Notes: generated by a model not told the origin, from the letters alone. Numbered from the stretch's first letter, positions 1 through 6,665 are shown. The stretch: 29,838 bases of DNA from an uncultured Parafilimonas sp. (GCA_937892395.1 CALAGJ010000055.1:1-29838), one strand, 5' to 3'. Translations and numbers: made by a program.

Positions 1-1
1 C

Positions 2-136
2 CAAATACTCAAAGCTGATGTTGAAGAATTGCAAACCCTTTGGCTTGCCGACCAATTGTATAATATAGTTCAAAGCGAAACAATGGCAGACGAAGCATTG
101 AAATCAGTAACAAAGCAAATTAAGAAAACAAAGTAA
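2..136 (+). CDS. C-terminal end of an unidentified protein, cut by the window start
   Basis: An open frame runs from the first bases to a TAA stop, giving 44 residues that end in a lysine-rich tail (KQIKKTK). Its stop shares one base with the hsdM start (TAATG), the kind of overlap seen between co-transcribed, translationally coupled genes. It is therefore probably an earlier gene of the same restriction operon. The residues look helical and charged, but I do not recognise the family and the rest lies outside the window. Confidence 0.6.
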   Translation, partial: QILKADVEELQTLWLADQLYNIVQSETMADEALKSVTKQIKKTK

Positions 137-1905
137 TGAACCAAGTCCAACATAATACAATCGTCAATTTTATTTGGAGTATTGCAGACGATGTACTTCG
201 TGATGTGTACACAAGAGGTAAATACAGAGACATTATTTTGCCTTTTACGGTATTAAGGCGTTTAGATGCTATTCTGGAACCAACCAAAGAAGCAGTGCTG
301 CAAATACACGAAAAGCTAAACGCAATGAAGATAGATAACCAAGCCCCACAGCTTCGCAAAGTAAGTGGCTATGTGTTTTACAATACTTCAAAATACACGT
401 TTAAAAAACTACTCAACGAACCAGGAAACATTCGCCAAAATATAGAAACCTATTTAGATGGCTTCAGTAGCGATGTGCAAGATATTATAAGCAAGTTCAA
501 ATTGCGTAATCAATTAGAAACAATGGAAGAAGGTAATATCACTTTTCCATTAATAGAAAAATTTTGTACCAGCACCATTAACCTAAGCCCCAAGCCAGTA
601 GTAGATAAAGACGGCAATGTAGTAATGGAAGGCTTAACCAATTTAGGTATGGGCTATGTGTTTGAAGAATTGATACGAAAATTCAATGAAGAAAACAACG
701 AAGAAGCTGGTGAACACTTTACGCCAAGAGAGATTATTAAGTTAATGACACATTTAATTTTTGATCCTATCAAAGACAAAATTAAAGATGGCACTTACCT
801 TATTTACGACCCTGCCTGTGGTAGTGGTGGTATGCTTACCGAAGCAGAACATTTTGCGTTAGAAATAAACCCAAAGGCAACTTTTCATTTATATGGGCAA
901 GAAGTAAACCCTGAGACATTCGCCATCTGCAAAGCAGATATGCTCATTAAAGAAGAAGACCCCGATAAAATCGCCTTCGGCTCTACATTAAGCAATGATG
1001 GTTTTTCAAACTTGCAGTTTGATTTTATGTTGAGCAATCCACCTTATGGCAAAACTTGGAAGATAGACCAACCTGCCATAGTGGATAAAAAAGAAATCAT
1101 AGACCACCGCTTTAAAATTGGAGTACCCAGAGTAAACGATGGACAATTGCTTTTCCTTATGAATATGGTAAGCAAAATGAAAAAGGATAGTGAACTGGGC
1201 AGCCGTTTTGCAACTATTCATAATGGTAGTGCTTTATTTACAGGCGATGCAGGACAAGGCGAAAGCGAAATACGCAAATACCTGTTTGAAAATGATTTGT
1301 TAGAAGCCATTATAGCCCTGCCAAACGATTTATTTTACAACACTGGCATACCTACTTATATTTTTGTTTTGACCAACAAAAAAGAAAAGAAACGCAAAGG
1401 AAAGCTACAATTGATAAATGTAACAGCCGACCATTTCAATAGCAAAATGCGTAAGCCATTGGGTAAAAAAAGAGTACAGTTTGATGCAAACCACATCAAT
1501 ACCATTACCAAACTATTCTTAGATTTTGAACCTAACGAATACAGCATCATTTTAGATAATACCGATTTTGGTTACCACCAAATAACGGTGCATCAGCCCG
1601 AAAAAGACGAGCAAGGAAACATAGTGTTAGATAGTAAAGGCAAACCAAAAAGCGATACCAAGTTGAGGGATATTGAAAACATACCACTCAAAGATAGTAT
1701 TGATGATTTCTTTGAAACCGAAGTATTGCCATTTGTGCCAAATGCCTGGTACAATGCCAAAGAAACCAAAGTAGGTTATGAGGTAAATTTTGCAAAATAC
1801 TTTTACCAATACCAAGCACCAAGAAGTTTGGCTGAAATAACCAAAGACATTTTGGCTATTGAGCAGGAAACAGAAAATTTATTAAAAGAAATTATTGAAG
1901 CATAG
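136..1905 (+). CDS. hsdM: Type I restriction-modification system, DNA methyltransferase subunit HsdM
   Basis: This subunit transfers a methyl group from S-adenosylmethionine to N6 of adenine in the recognition site set by HsdS. With HsdS it forms the methylase, and with HsdR the full restriction complex in the cytoplasm. The 589 residues have an HsdM_N-type helical region (about 8-150) followed by an N6-Mtase domain. The SAM-binding motif DPACGSGGM starts at D225 and the catalytic NPPYG is at 301-305. The length is normal for the family and no lesion is visible. It is the first core gene of a + strand locus that also holds hsdS and hsdR. The start overlaps the stop of the upstream gene by one base, which supports the chosen ATG. 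Confidence 0.96.
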   Translation: MNQVQHNTIVNFIWSIADDVLRDVYTRGKYRDIILPFTVLRRLDAILEPTKEAVLQIHEKLNAMKIDNQAPQLRKVSGYVFYNTSKYTFKKLLNEPGNIRQNIETYLDGFSSDVQDIISKFKLRNQLETMEEGNITFPLIEKFCTSTINLSPKPVVDKDGNVVMEGLTNLGMGYVFEELIRKFNEENNEEAGEHFTPREIIKLMTHLIFDPIKDKIKDGTYLIYDPACGSGGMLTEAEHFALEINPKATFHLYGQEVNPETFAICKADMLIKEEDPDKIAFGSTLSNDGFSNLQFDFMLSNPPYGKTWKIDQPAIVDKKEIIDHRFKIGVPRVNDGQLLFLMNMVSKMKKDSELGSRFATIHNGSALFTGDAGQGESEIRKYLFENDLLEAIIALPNDLFYNTGIPTYIFVLTNKKEKKRKGKLQLINVTADHFNSKMRKPLGKKRVQFDANHINTITKLFLDFEPNEYSIILDNTDFGYHQITVHQPEKDEQGNIVLDSKGKPKSDTKLRDIENIPLKDSIDDFFETEVLPFVPNAWYNAKETKVGYEVNFAKYFYQYQAPRSLAEITKDILAIEQETENLLKEIIEA

Positions 1906-1939
1906 TGAAAATTACACAGCACAACATAAACAAATTTTC

Positions 1940-1966
1940 AATTGTGTCCGCACTGCGGACGCAATT
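1940..1966. other. Hairpin between hsdM and the dinD-like gene
   Basis: The arms are AATTGTGTCCGC and GCGGACGCAATT around a 3-base ACT loop. They pair over 12 positions, one of them a U-G wobble when transcribed. The lower stem is GC-rich, unlike the AT-rich surroundings. No T-run follows, so this is not a textbook intrinsic terminator. It could be an RNA-processing or partial attenuation signal, or a short palindromic repeat. It lies 47 bases before the dinD-like start. Confidence 0.6.
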
Positions 1967-2013
1967 CATCTGGACAAATTACAATACATTGACAGTAAAG
2001 AATATTTTATAAC

Positions 2014-2742
2014 ATGGCAAAAGAAATTTCAAAAAATAACCTATCGCTTTTTGAAAGTATAAAAAAGATTGATGAACAAGGCAATGAATTTTGGAGTGCC
2101 AGAGATTTATCAAAAGTATTAGAATACAGCGAATACAGGCATTTTTTACCAGTTATAGAAAGGGCAAAAGAAGCCTGTAAAAATAGTGTGCAAGATATTA
2201 CACATCATTTCGAGGATATCCTCGAAATGATAGAATTGGGCAAAACAGCTAAACGTGAGGTAGATACTGTAAAACTAAGCCGTTATGCCTGTTACCTAAT
2301 AGTACAAAATGCCGACCCAAGCAAAGAAGTTGTAGCCCTGGGGCAAACCTATTTTGCTGTGCAAACCCGAATACAGGAAATACAGCAAATGGATGCTTAC
2401 AACAAACTAAGCACCGAAGAAGAAAAGCGTATTTTTTTGCGTACCGAAATGAGCAAACACAATACCTACTTAGCAGCAGCAAAAAATGCAGGGGTACAAG
2501 ATGGGTTGGATTATGCCATATTTCAAAACCACGGCTATGCAGGTTTGTATGGTGGCTTAGATGCCAAAGGCATACACAAAAAGAAAAACCTAAAAAAGAG
2601 TCAAAATATACTTGACCATATGGGCAGTACAGAGTTGGCAGCTAACTTGTTTAGAGCCACACAAACCGAAGAAAAACTACGCAACGAAAATATACAAGAC
2701 AAACAAAAAGCCAACCAAACACACTACGAAGTGGGCAAATAA
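2014..2742 (+). CDS. dinD: DinD-like protein (BRO-N type), cut short by a premature stop
   Basis: The protein resembles DNA-damage-inducible protein D. In E. coli, DinD is a LexA-controlled protein that affects RecA strand exchange, and homologues are often found in type I restriction loci. Conserved stretches here include EFWSARDLSKVLEYSEYRHF near residue 25, then KLSRYACYLIVQNADPSKEV and VALGQTYFAVQTR. The frame stops with TAA at 2740-2742 after 242 residues. The next 42 codons stay in frame and read as the family's usual C-terminus (VRQTIKEIGGTMPENLP), so the full protein would be about 285 residues. A single AAA-to-TAA change explains the stop. The truncated form may still fold, since the BRO-N part is intact. 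It sits between hsdM and hsdS on the same strand. Confidence 0.85.
   Translation: MAKEISKNNLSLFESIKKIDEQGNEFWSARDLSKVLEYSEYRHFLPVIERAKEACKNSVQDITHHFEDILEMIELGKTAKREVDTVKLSRYACYLIVQNADPSKEVVALGQTYFAVQTRIQEIQQMDAYNKLSTEEEKRIFLRTEMSKHNTYLAAAKNAGVQDGLDYAIFQNHGYAGLYGGLDAKGIHKKKNLKKSQNILDHMGSTELAANLFRATQTEEKLRNENIQDKQKANQTHYEVGK
2204..2231. repeat. 28-bp perfect palindrome inside the dinD-like gene
   Basis: ATCATTTCGAGGAT is followed at once by its exact reverse complement, with no spacer. It encodes part of HHFEDILEMIE, which aligns with the normal DinD sequence, so it is not an obvious foreign insert. By chance a perfect 28-bp palindrome would be rare in 30 kb. It could form a cruciform or a long RNA hairpin, or bind a dimeric protein. 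Confidence 0.85.
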
Positions 2743-2871
2743 GTACGCCAAACTATTAAAGAAATTGGCGGCACTATGCCCGAAAACTTACCTATAGAAG
2801 AAAGTATAAAAACGGTACAAAAAAAATTGGAGAAAAAGCCCACTAAAAAAATAGAACCTAAAAACAAATAA
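2743..2871 (+). pseudogene. Detached C-terminal coding remnant of the dinD-like gene
   Basis: Directly after the TAA at 2740-2742, 42 sense codons continue in the dinD frame and end at a second TAA (2869-2871). They encode VRQTIKEIGGTMPENLP and a lysine-rich tail, matching the usual DinD C-terminus. The absence of further stops or frameshifts suggests that the nonsense mutation is recent, that it is a sequencing or assembly error, or that the stop is read through at some rate. Confidence 0.8.
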
Positions 2872-2884
2872 TGACCACTACGCT

Positions 2885-2910
2885 TTAATGGTTATTTGTA
2901 AATTATTAAT
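2885..2910 (-). repeat. Left arm of the inverted repeat bounding hsdS TRD1
   Basis: The reverse complement of 2885-2902 (TTTACAAATAACCATTAA) matches 3353-3370 inside hsdS at 17 of 18 positions. Extended to 2910, the match is 23 of 26. It lies a few bases before the hsdS ATG (2916). The sequence belongs to the TTA[A/T]C[A/C]A heptamer family found at two other places in this operon. Confidence 0.7.
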
Positions 2911-2915
2911 TATAA

Positions 2916-4166
2916 ATGAATAAAGTAAGATTAAAATATTTAACAAAAGAGCCTCTTCAATATGGGATAAATATTGATGCTACTAATTATAAAGGAAGTG
3001 GTATTAGATTTTTGCGTACAACTGATTTGAATGATGAAGGAGAAATTGTAGGAGAAGGAATTTATTTAGACAAAGAAAATGTACCTGAAAATTATCTTTT
3101 GAAGAAGGGTGATATTTTATTTTCACGAAGTGGCACTATTGGTAGAGCATATTTTCATCAAACCGATGAACCAATGACTTATGCAGGTTTTTTGGTAAGG
3201 TTTAGGTTAGTTGATGTAGAATTAGCAAAATGGATTTATTATTATTCCAAAACACCCGATTTTAAATACATACTAAATAGTGAAGCCATTGAAAGCACCA
3301 TACAAAATTTTAATGGACAAAAGTTTAATAACATCGCTATTCCCATTAACCATTTACAATTAACCATTAACAATTACCTCGACACCCAATCTCAAAAAAT
3401 AAACCACTTTATTGCCAAAAAGCAACAATTTATTGCACTACTCAAAGAGCAAAGGCAAAGTGTAATAAATGAAGCAGTAACAAAGGGCATTAATAAAAAA
3501 GTAAAACTAAAAGATAGTGGCATTAAATGGTTGGGTAATATTCCTGAACATTGGGAAGTGAGGAGATTGAAAAATGTTTGTGATATTGTTTTAGGTAAAA
3601 TGTTATGCAATGAAGACAAAGGAGAATATCAAAAGAAGCCTTATTTAAAATCTAAAAATATTGGATGGGATAATGTAATAATTGATGATGTTGAAGTTAT
3701 GTGGTTTTCAGAAAAAGAACTAATTACTTATAGAATAAAAAGAAATGATTTGCTTGTAAGTGAAGGTGGCGAAGTAGGTAAAACTTGTATTTGGAAAGAA
3801 GAACTTGAAGAATGTTATATACAAAATTCAGTACACAAATTAACAATGTTTGAAAATTGCAATCCAGAATATTATCTATATTGGATGGGTATGTTAGGGT
3901 ATATAGGTCATTTCAAAGAATTGGTAAATCAAGTAAGTATTGCACATTTAACTAAAGATAAAATTGTTAAGGTTAGATGTTTATATCCACCATTATCAGA
4001 ACAAACCCAAATAGTAAACCACATCAAAACCGAAACCACCACCATAGACACCGCCATAGCCAAAGCCGAAAGAGAAATAGAACTAATAAAAGAATACAAA
4101 GAAGCTATGATAGCCGAGGCAGTGATGGGGAAAGTGTTAGAACATGATTTTAAAAAGATTAAATGA
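2916..4166 (+). CDS. hsdS: Type I restriction-modification system, specificity subunit HsdS
   Basis: This subunit recognises the two halves of the split DNA target and holds HsdM and HsdR together. The 416 residues contain two target-recognition domains (TRD1 about 1-143, TRD2 about 205-365). Each is followed by a conserved coiled-coil helix: NYLDTQSQKINHFIAKKQQF near 153, and the C-terminal EYKEAMIAEAVMGKV. The second half begins with the usual SGIKWLGNIPEHWEVRRLKN leader. The first half lacks that leader and starts almost directly in TRD1. Where TRD1 meets the central helix, the usual PPLxEQxxIxxYL motif reads P143-INHLQLTINN-YLD, encoded by a tandem 7-bp repeat; the second half keeps the standard PPLSEQTQI. 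TRD1 is bounded by inverted repeats. The stop overlaps the next gene (ATGA). Confidence 0.93.
   Translation: MNKVRLKYLTKEPLQYGINIDATNYKGSGIRFLRTTDLNDEGEIVGEGIYLDKENVPENYLLKKGDILFSRSGTIGRAYFHQTDEPMTYAGFLVRFRLVDVELAKWIYYYSKTPDFKYILNSEAIESTIQNFNGQKFNNIAIPINHLQLTINNYLDTQSQKINHFIAKKQQFIALLKEQRQSVINEAVTKGINKKVKLKDSGIKWLGNIPEHWEVRRLKNVCDIVLGKMLCNEDKGEYQKKPYLKSKNIGWDNVIIDDVEVMWFSEKELITYRIKRNDLLVSEGGEVGKTCIWKEELEECYIQNSVHKLTMFENCNPEYYLYWMGMLGYIGHFKELVNQVSIAHLTKDKIVKVRCLYPPLSEQTQIVNHIKTETTTIDTAIAKAEREIELIKEYKEAMIAEAVMGKVLEHDFKKIK
3346..3373 (+). repeat. Heptamer array inside hsdS; right arm of the TRD1 inverted repeat
   Basis: Four tandem 7-bp units, TTAACCA, TTTACAA, TTAACCA and TTAACAA, lie in frame in hsdS and encode residues 144-153. 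Positions 3353-3370 form an inverted repeat (17/18) with 2885-2902. The array replaces the codons of a motif that is normally well conserved, but keeps its length and reading frame. Confidence 0.75.
4093..4135 (+). repeat. 43-bp direct repeat, copy 1 (3' end of hsdS)
   Basis: This stretch codes for the C-terminal helix of HsdS and ends 31 bases before its stop. It recurs at 4577-4619 with one difference (A4121 against G4605). The two copies flank the GxxExxY gene. Confidence 0.9.
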
Positions 4167-4594
4167 TGGACAAGATAAATGAATTAACACATAAAATTAT
4201 TGGAGCTGCTATGCAGGTGCATAATGCATTAGGAAGTGGATTTCAAGAAGTTATATACCAAAGAGCATTAGCCGTTGAATTTTATTTTCAAAATATAGAA
4301 TTTATTAGAGAGCAAGAAATGGAAATATTTTATAGACAGCAATCTATTGGCACAAGAAGAGTTGATTTTTTTATAGAAGGCAAAGTAATGTTGGAAATAA
4401 AAGCGGTTATGCAGTTGGAAGATGTACACAAAGCACAAGCCATCAATTATTTAGAAGCCTATAATATGGCCAATGGATTATTAATTAATTTTGGTGGTAA
4501 GAGTTTAGAATTTAAAAGAGTGTATAATAAAAATCTTGTAAATCTTGCAAATCAACCAAATCCTGTTCAAGACAATAATACAAAGAAGCTATGA
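4163..4594 (+). CDS. GxxExxY protein, PD-(D/E)XK-like
   Basis: The 143-residue protein belongs to the GxxExxY family, named for the motif seen here as G26-F-Q-E29-V-I-Y32. D68 (RRVDFF) and E78-I-K80 (MLEIKAV) form the D...ExK pattern of PD-(D/E)XK nucleases, with E29 as a possible extra metal ligand. Nuclease activity is inference, as I know of no firmly established function for the family. The ATG at 4163 overlaps the hsdS stop (ATGATGG); an ATG at 4166 is equally possible. The last codons (NNTKKL) are read from a second copy of the hsdS 3' end, in a different frame from hsdS. The C-terminus therefore looks like a junction product, consistent with insertion or recombination at the end of hsdS. 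Confidence 0.85.
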   Translation: MMDKINELTHKIIGAAMQVHNALGSGFQEVIYQRALAVEFYFQNIEFIREQEMEIFYRQQSIGTRRVDFFIEGKVMLEIKAVMQLEDVHKAQAINYLEAYNMANGLLINFGGKSLEFKRVYNKNLVNLANQPNPVQDNNTKKL

Positions 4595-4659
4595 TAGCCG
4601 AGGCGGTGATGGGGAAAGTAAATTATAATAAAAAAAGAAAACACATTTCATACATATAA
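4577..4659 (+). pseudogene. Second copy of the hsdS 3' end (direct repeat copy 2 plus tail)
   Basis: Bases 4577-4619 repeat 4093-4135 with one mismatch. In the hsdS frame the segment reads YKEAMIAEAVMGKV and continues as NYNKKRKHISYI to a TAA at 4657-4659. It has no start and no TRD of its own. It is either the displaced original end of hsdS after the GxxExxY gene arrived, or the last trace of a second hsdS gene. Confidence 0.75.
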
Positions 4660-4688
4660 TACCATTGATATATAAGCATCTAAAAATT

Positions 4689-4712
4689 GTTTCCCTCATA
4701 AATAACGGAAAC
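4689..4712. promoter_or_regulatory. Possible operator upstream of the DNA-binding/Doc gene pair
   Basis: GTTTCC and GGAAAC form an inverted repeat with a 12-base spacer, 29 bases before the start of the DNA-binding gene. A TATAAT-like sequence follows at about 4714. Many toxin-antitoxin operons are autoregulated through such dyads. Six-base arms are short, so this is only a suggestion. Confidence 0.3.
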
Positions 4713-4741
4713 TATAATAGTCATCTACAAAATTTGACAAT

Positions 4742-5818
4742 ATGAAAGATTTAACAGTTTCACCAATAGACAGGCAAAATATTCTCAATAACAATTCGGC
4801 AGTTGAAAATATTCAAAAGTTTTTGGGTATAGAGGGTATGCTATTTAATGGGCAGTATTTGTTTACTACCAAAATGGTAGCCGATTTTTTTGGAGTAACC
4901 CCAAGAACTCTTACTAATTATCTAAACAAATATGAAGATGAAGTAAAGCACAATGGTTATGAAGTGCTAAAAGGTCAAAAATTAAAGGATTTTAAAGAGC
5001 AGTTTGGCTATTTTATTACCAAAGCCGATGACCCTGAACAGACGGAAACCGATTTCCCTCTGTTGTCAGAAACCCTTGATAATCAAGCAAATAGCCGTCT
5101 GAAAGCTCTTGCCGTTTTCAATTTTCGTTCCTTTCTTAATTTAGGTATGCTTCTTACCGAAAGTGAAAAAGCTAAAGCATTGCGTAGTGCCATTTTAGAT
5201 ATTGTAATAGATACGCTCAATCAAAAAATGGGCGGTTCTACAAAATACATCAATCAACGAGATGAAGATTTTTTGGTTTCCATAGCCAGGGAACCTTTGT
5301 ATAGAAAAGAATTTACACAAGCCTTAAACCAATATTTGGCAATGGGCAATTATAAATATGCAGTATATACCGATGCTATTTATACGGCAATATTTGATGG
5401 CAAAGCTAAAGAGTATAAACAAACATTACAATTAAGTGAAGCCGAAAATCCAAGAGATACAATGTATGCCGAAATCATCAATCTTATATCTTCTTTTGAA
5501 ATAGGTATTGCTGATGCAATGAAAAATAAATCGGAGCAATTAGGGCGTAAATTAATGCCATTAGAGTTAGACATTCTAATTCAAGATTTTGCAAGCCAAC
5601 GATTTTGGTTACCACAAATTACCGATGCCAGAACAAAAATGGCAAGCCGTGATTATGCCTTTAGAGATATAGTACACAAACGATTAGAGCCTTATATATC
5701 ATCGCTAAGCCCTAACGATTACGATAGGTTTTTAGGTGATAAAAGTAAATCATTAATAGAAAGAGTATTAGAAAATCCAGCTCTTTTAGATGTTTTTAAA
5801 AGATTAAAAGACAGGTAG
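4742..5818 (+). CDS. DNA-binding protein paired with Doc (candidate antitoxin or regulator)
   Basis: The 358-residue protein has a helix-turn-helix-like segment at about 42-64 (TTKMVADFFGVTPRTLTNYL). A second stretch at about 128-148 (RSFLNLGMLLTESEKAKALR) recalls a motif found in phage-type DNA-binding or antirepressor proteins. The remaining 200 or so residues are helical and I do not recognise them. Only three bases separate its stop from the start of the Doc-like gene, so the two are surely co-transcribed. No Phd-type antitoxin is present, so this protein may fill that role by binding DNA, the toxin or both. That function is inference from gene order. It starts after a 147-bp gap with a possible operator. 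Confidence 0.7.
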   Translation: MKDLTVSPIDRQNILNNNSAVENIQKFLGIEGMLFNGQYLFTTKMVADFFGVTPRTLTNYLNKYEDEVKHNGYEVLKGQKLKDFKEQFGYFITKADDPEQTETDFPLLSETLDNQANSRLKALAVFNFRSFLNLGMLLTESEKAKALRSAILDIVIDTLNQKMGGSTKYINQRDEDFLVSIAREPLYRKEFTQALNQYLAMGNYKYAVYTDAIYTAIFDGKAKEYKQTLQLSEAENPRDTMYAEIINLISSFEIGIADAMKNKSEQLGRKLMPLELDILIQDFASQRFWLPQITDARTKMASRDYAFRDIVHKRLEPYISSLSPNDYDRFLGDKSKSLIERVLENPALLDVFKRLKDR

Positions 5819-5821
5819 AAT

Positions 5822-6265
5822 ATGCAATTCAATTATTTTACATCTACATACGCTATTCAAGTACACGATGATATTATTAATAATTCAGGCGGCTCATTAG
5901 GTATTTTAAATATCGGATTATTAGAAAGCACTTTAGAACATTTGCAAAATGATTTATACTATCCAGAAATTGAAAATAAGGTAACACACCTATTTTATGC
6001 AATAAATAAAAACCATAGTTTCCAAGATGGCAATAAAAGGGCTTCCATTGCTTTATCTGCATATTTTCTTGAAATAAATAATCTTTCATTCAGAGTAAAT
6101 AGGTTTATTGAGGAAATGGAAAACATTGCTGTTGATGTAGCGGACAATAGAATTGATAAAGATTTATTATTTGAGATAGTGTGTTCTTTAACCTATGAAA
6201 ATGATTTTTCAGAAGAATTAAAAATAAAAATAATTAACGCTAAAATGTTAATTGATAATGGATAA
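5822..6265 (+). CDS. doc: Doc-type toxin (Fic/DOC superfamily)
   Basis: The 147-residue protein carries the Doc form of the Fic motif, H65-S-F-Q-D-G-N-K72-R73. In Doc of phage P1, the lysine in place of the Fic glycine goes with phosphorylation of EF-Tu rather than AMP transfer, which stops translation. The same activity is likely here but unproven. The length is close to P1 Doc (126) with a C-terminal extension. It follows the DNA-binding gene by three bases and is probably toxin to its antitoxin. The last codons (MLIDNG and the stop) lie within the left arm of the inverted repeat around the next gene, so the C-terminus may have been changed when that cassette arrived. Confidence 0.85.
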   Translation: MQFNYFTSTYAIQVHDDIINNSGGSLGILNIGLLESTLEHLQNDLYYPEIENKVTHLFYAINKNHSFQDGNKRASIALSAYFLEINNLSFRVNRFIEEMENIAVDVADNRIDKDLLFEIVCSLTYENDFSEELKIKIINAKMLIDNG

Positions 6266-6269
6266 TTGA
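6249..6269 (-). repeat. Left arm of a 21-bp inverted repeat around the four-helix-bundle gene
   Basis: The reverse complement of this arm matches 6634-6654 at 20 of 21 positions; its core reads TTATCCATTATCAA. It overlaps the end of doc, including the stop at 6263-6265. It is made of heptamers of the TTA[A/T]C[A/C]A type. Confidence 0.85.
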
Positions 6270-6271
6270 AA

Positions 6272-6631
6272 ATGAAAGAAAATGCATTAAAAAATAAATC
6301 AAAGGCGTTTGCTATACGAGTAATTAAATTGTTTCAGTATTTACAAACAGACAAAAAAGAATTTGTATTAAGCAAACAACTTCTTCGCAGCGGTACAGCC
6401 ATAGGTGCACTTTATCGTGAAGCAGAACAAGCAGAAAGCAAAGCCGACTTTATACATAAATTAGTGATTGCTTTGAAAGAGTGTAATGAATCTATGTATT
6501 GGTTAGAATTACTTCACGAAACAGACTATATTACAATAGTAGATTTTAAATGTATAAATATGGATGCAACAGAAATTTTAAAGATGCTTATAAGTATTAT
6601 AAAAACAACAAAAGCGAACCTCAAAAAGTAA
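6272..6631 (+). CDS. Four-helix-bundle protein (S23/IVP family)
   Basis: The 119-residue helical protein belongs to the family first found in intervening sequences of 23S rRNA genes. The family is also related to the Avd accessory protein of diversity-generating retroelements. Typical features are an N-terminal helix (SKAFAIRVIKLFQYL), the loop segment LLRSGTAIGALYREAEQA and the helix ADFIHKLVIALKECNESMYW. The frame is open from a TTG right after the doc stop, but the ATG at 6272 is the more likely start. The gene lies inside a 21-bp inverted repeat with 20/21 identity. This suggests it entered the operon as a compact cassette of about 406 bp. Its role in a restriction locus is unknown; the family generally binds nucleic acid or protein partners. 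Confidence 0.85.
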   Translation: MKENALKNKSKAFAIRVIKLFQYLQTDKKEFVLSKQLLRSGTAIGALYREAEQAESKADFIHKLVIALKECNESMYWLELLHETDYITIVDFKCINMDATEILKMLISIIKTTKANLKK

Positions 6632-6633
6632 TT

Positions 6634-6654
6634 ATCAATTATCCACTATCAATT
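6634..6654 (+). repeat. Right arm of the 21-bp inverted repeat
   Basis: The core is TTATCCACTATCAA. It lies within a tandem array of 7-bp units (6631-6658: TTATCAA, TTATCCA, CTATCAA, TTATCAA) that fills most of the gap before hsdR. It pairs with 6249-6269 at 20 of 21 positions. Confidence 0.85.
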
Positions 6655-6665
6655 ATCAATTAAAA

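Noticed and set aside
2612..2797. Open frame overlapping the end of the dinD-like gene in another frame
   Set aside because: Lysine- and threonine-rich out-of-frame reading of the dinD 3' end; the dinD frame itself continues past its stop with conserved residues.
6631..6658. Short tandem repeats considered as a CRISPR array
   Set aside because: Units are 7 bp with no spacers and no cas genes nearby.
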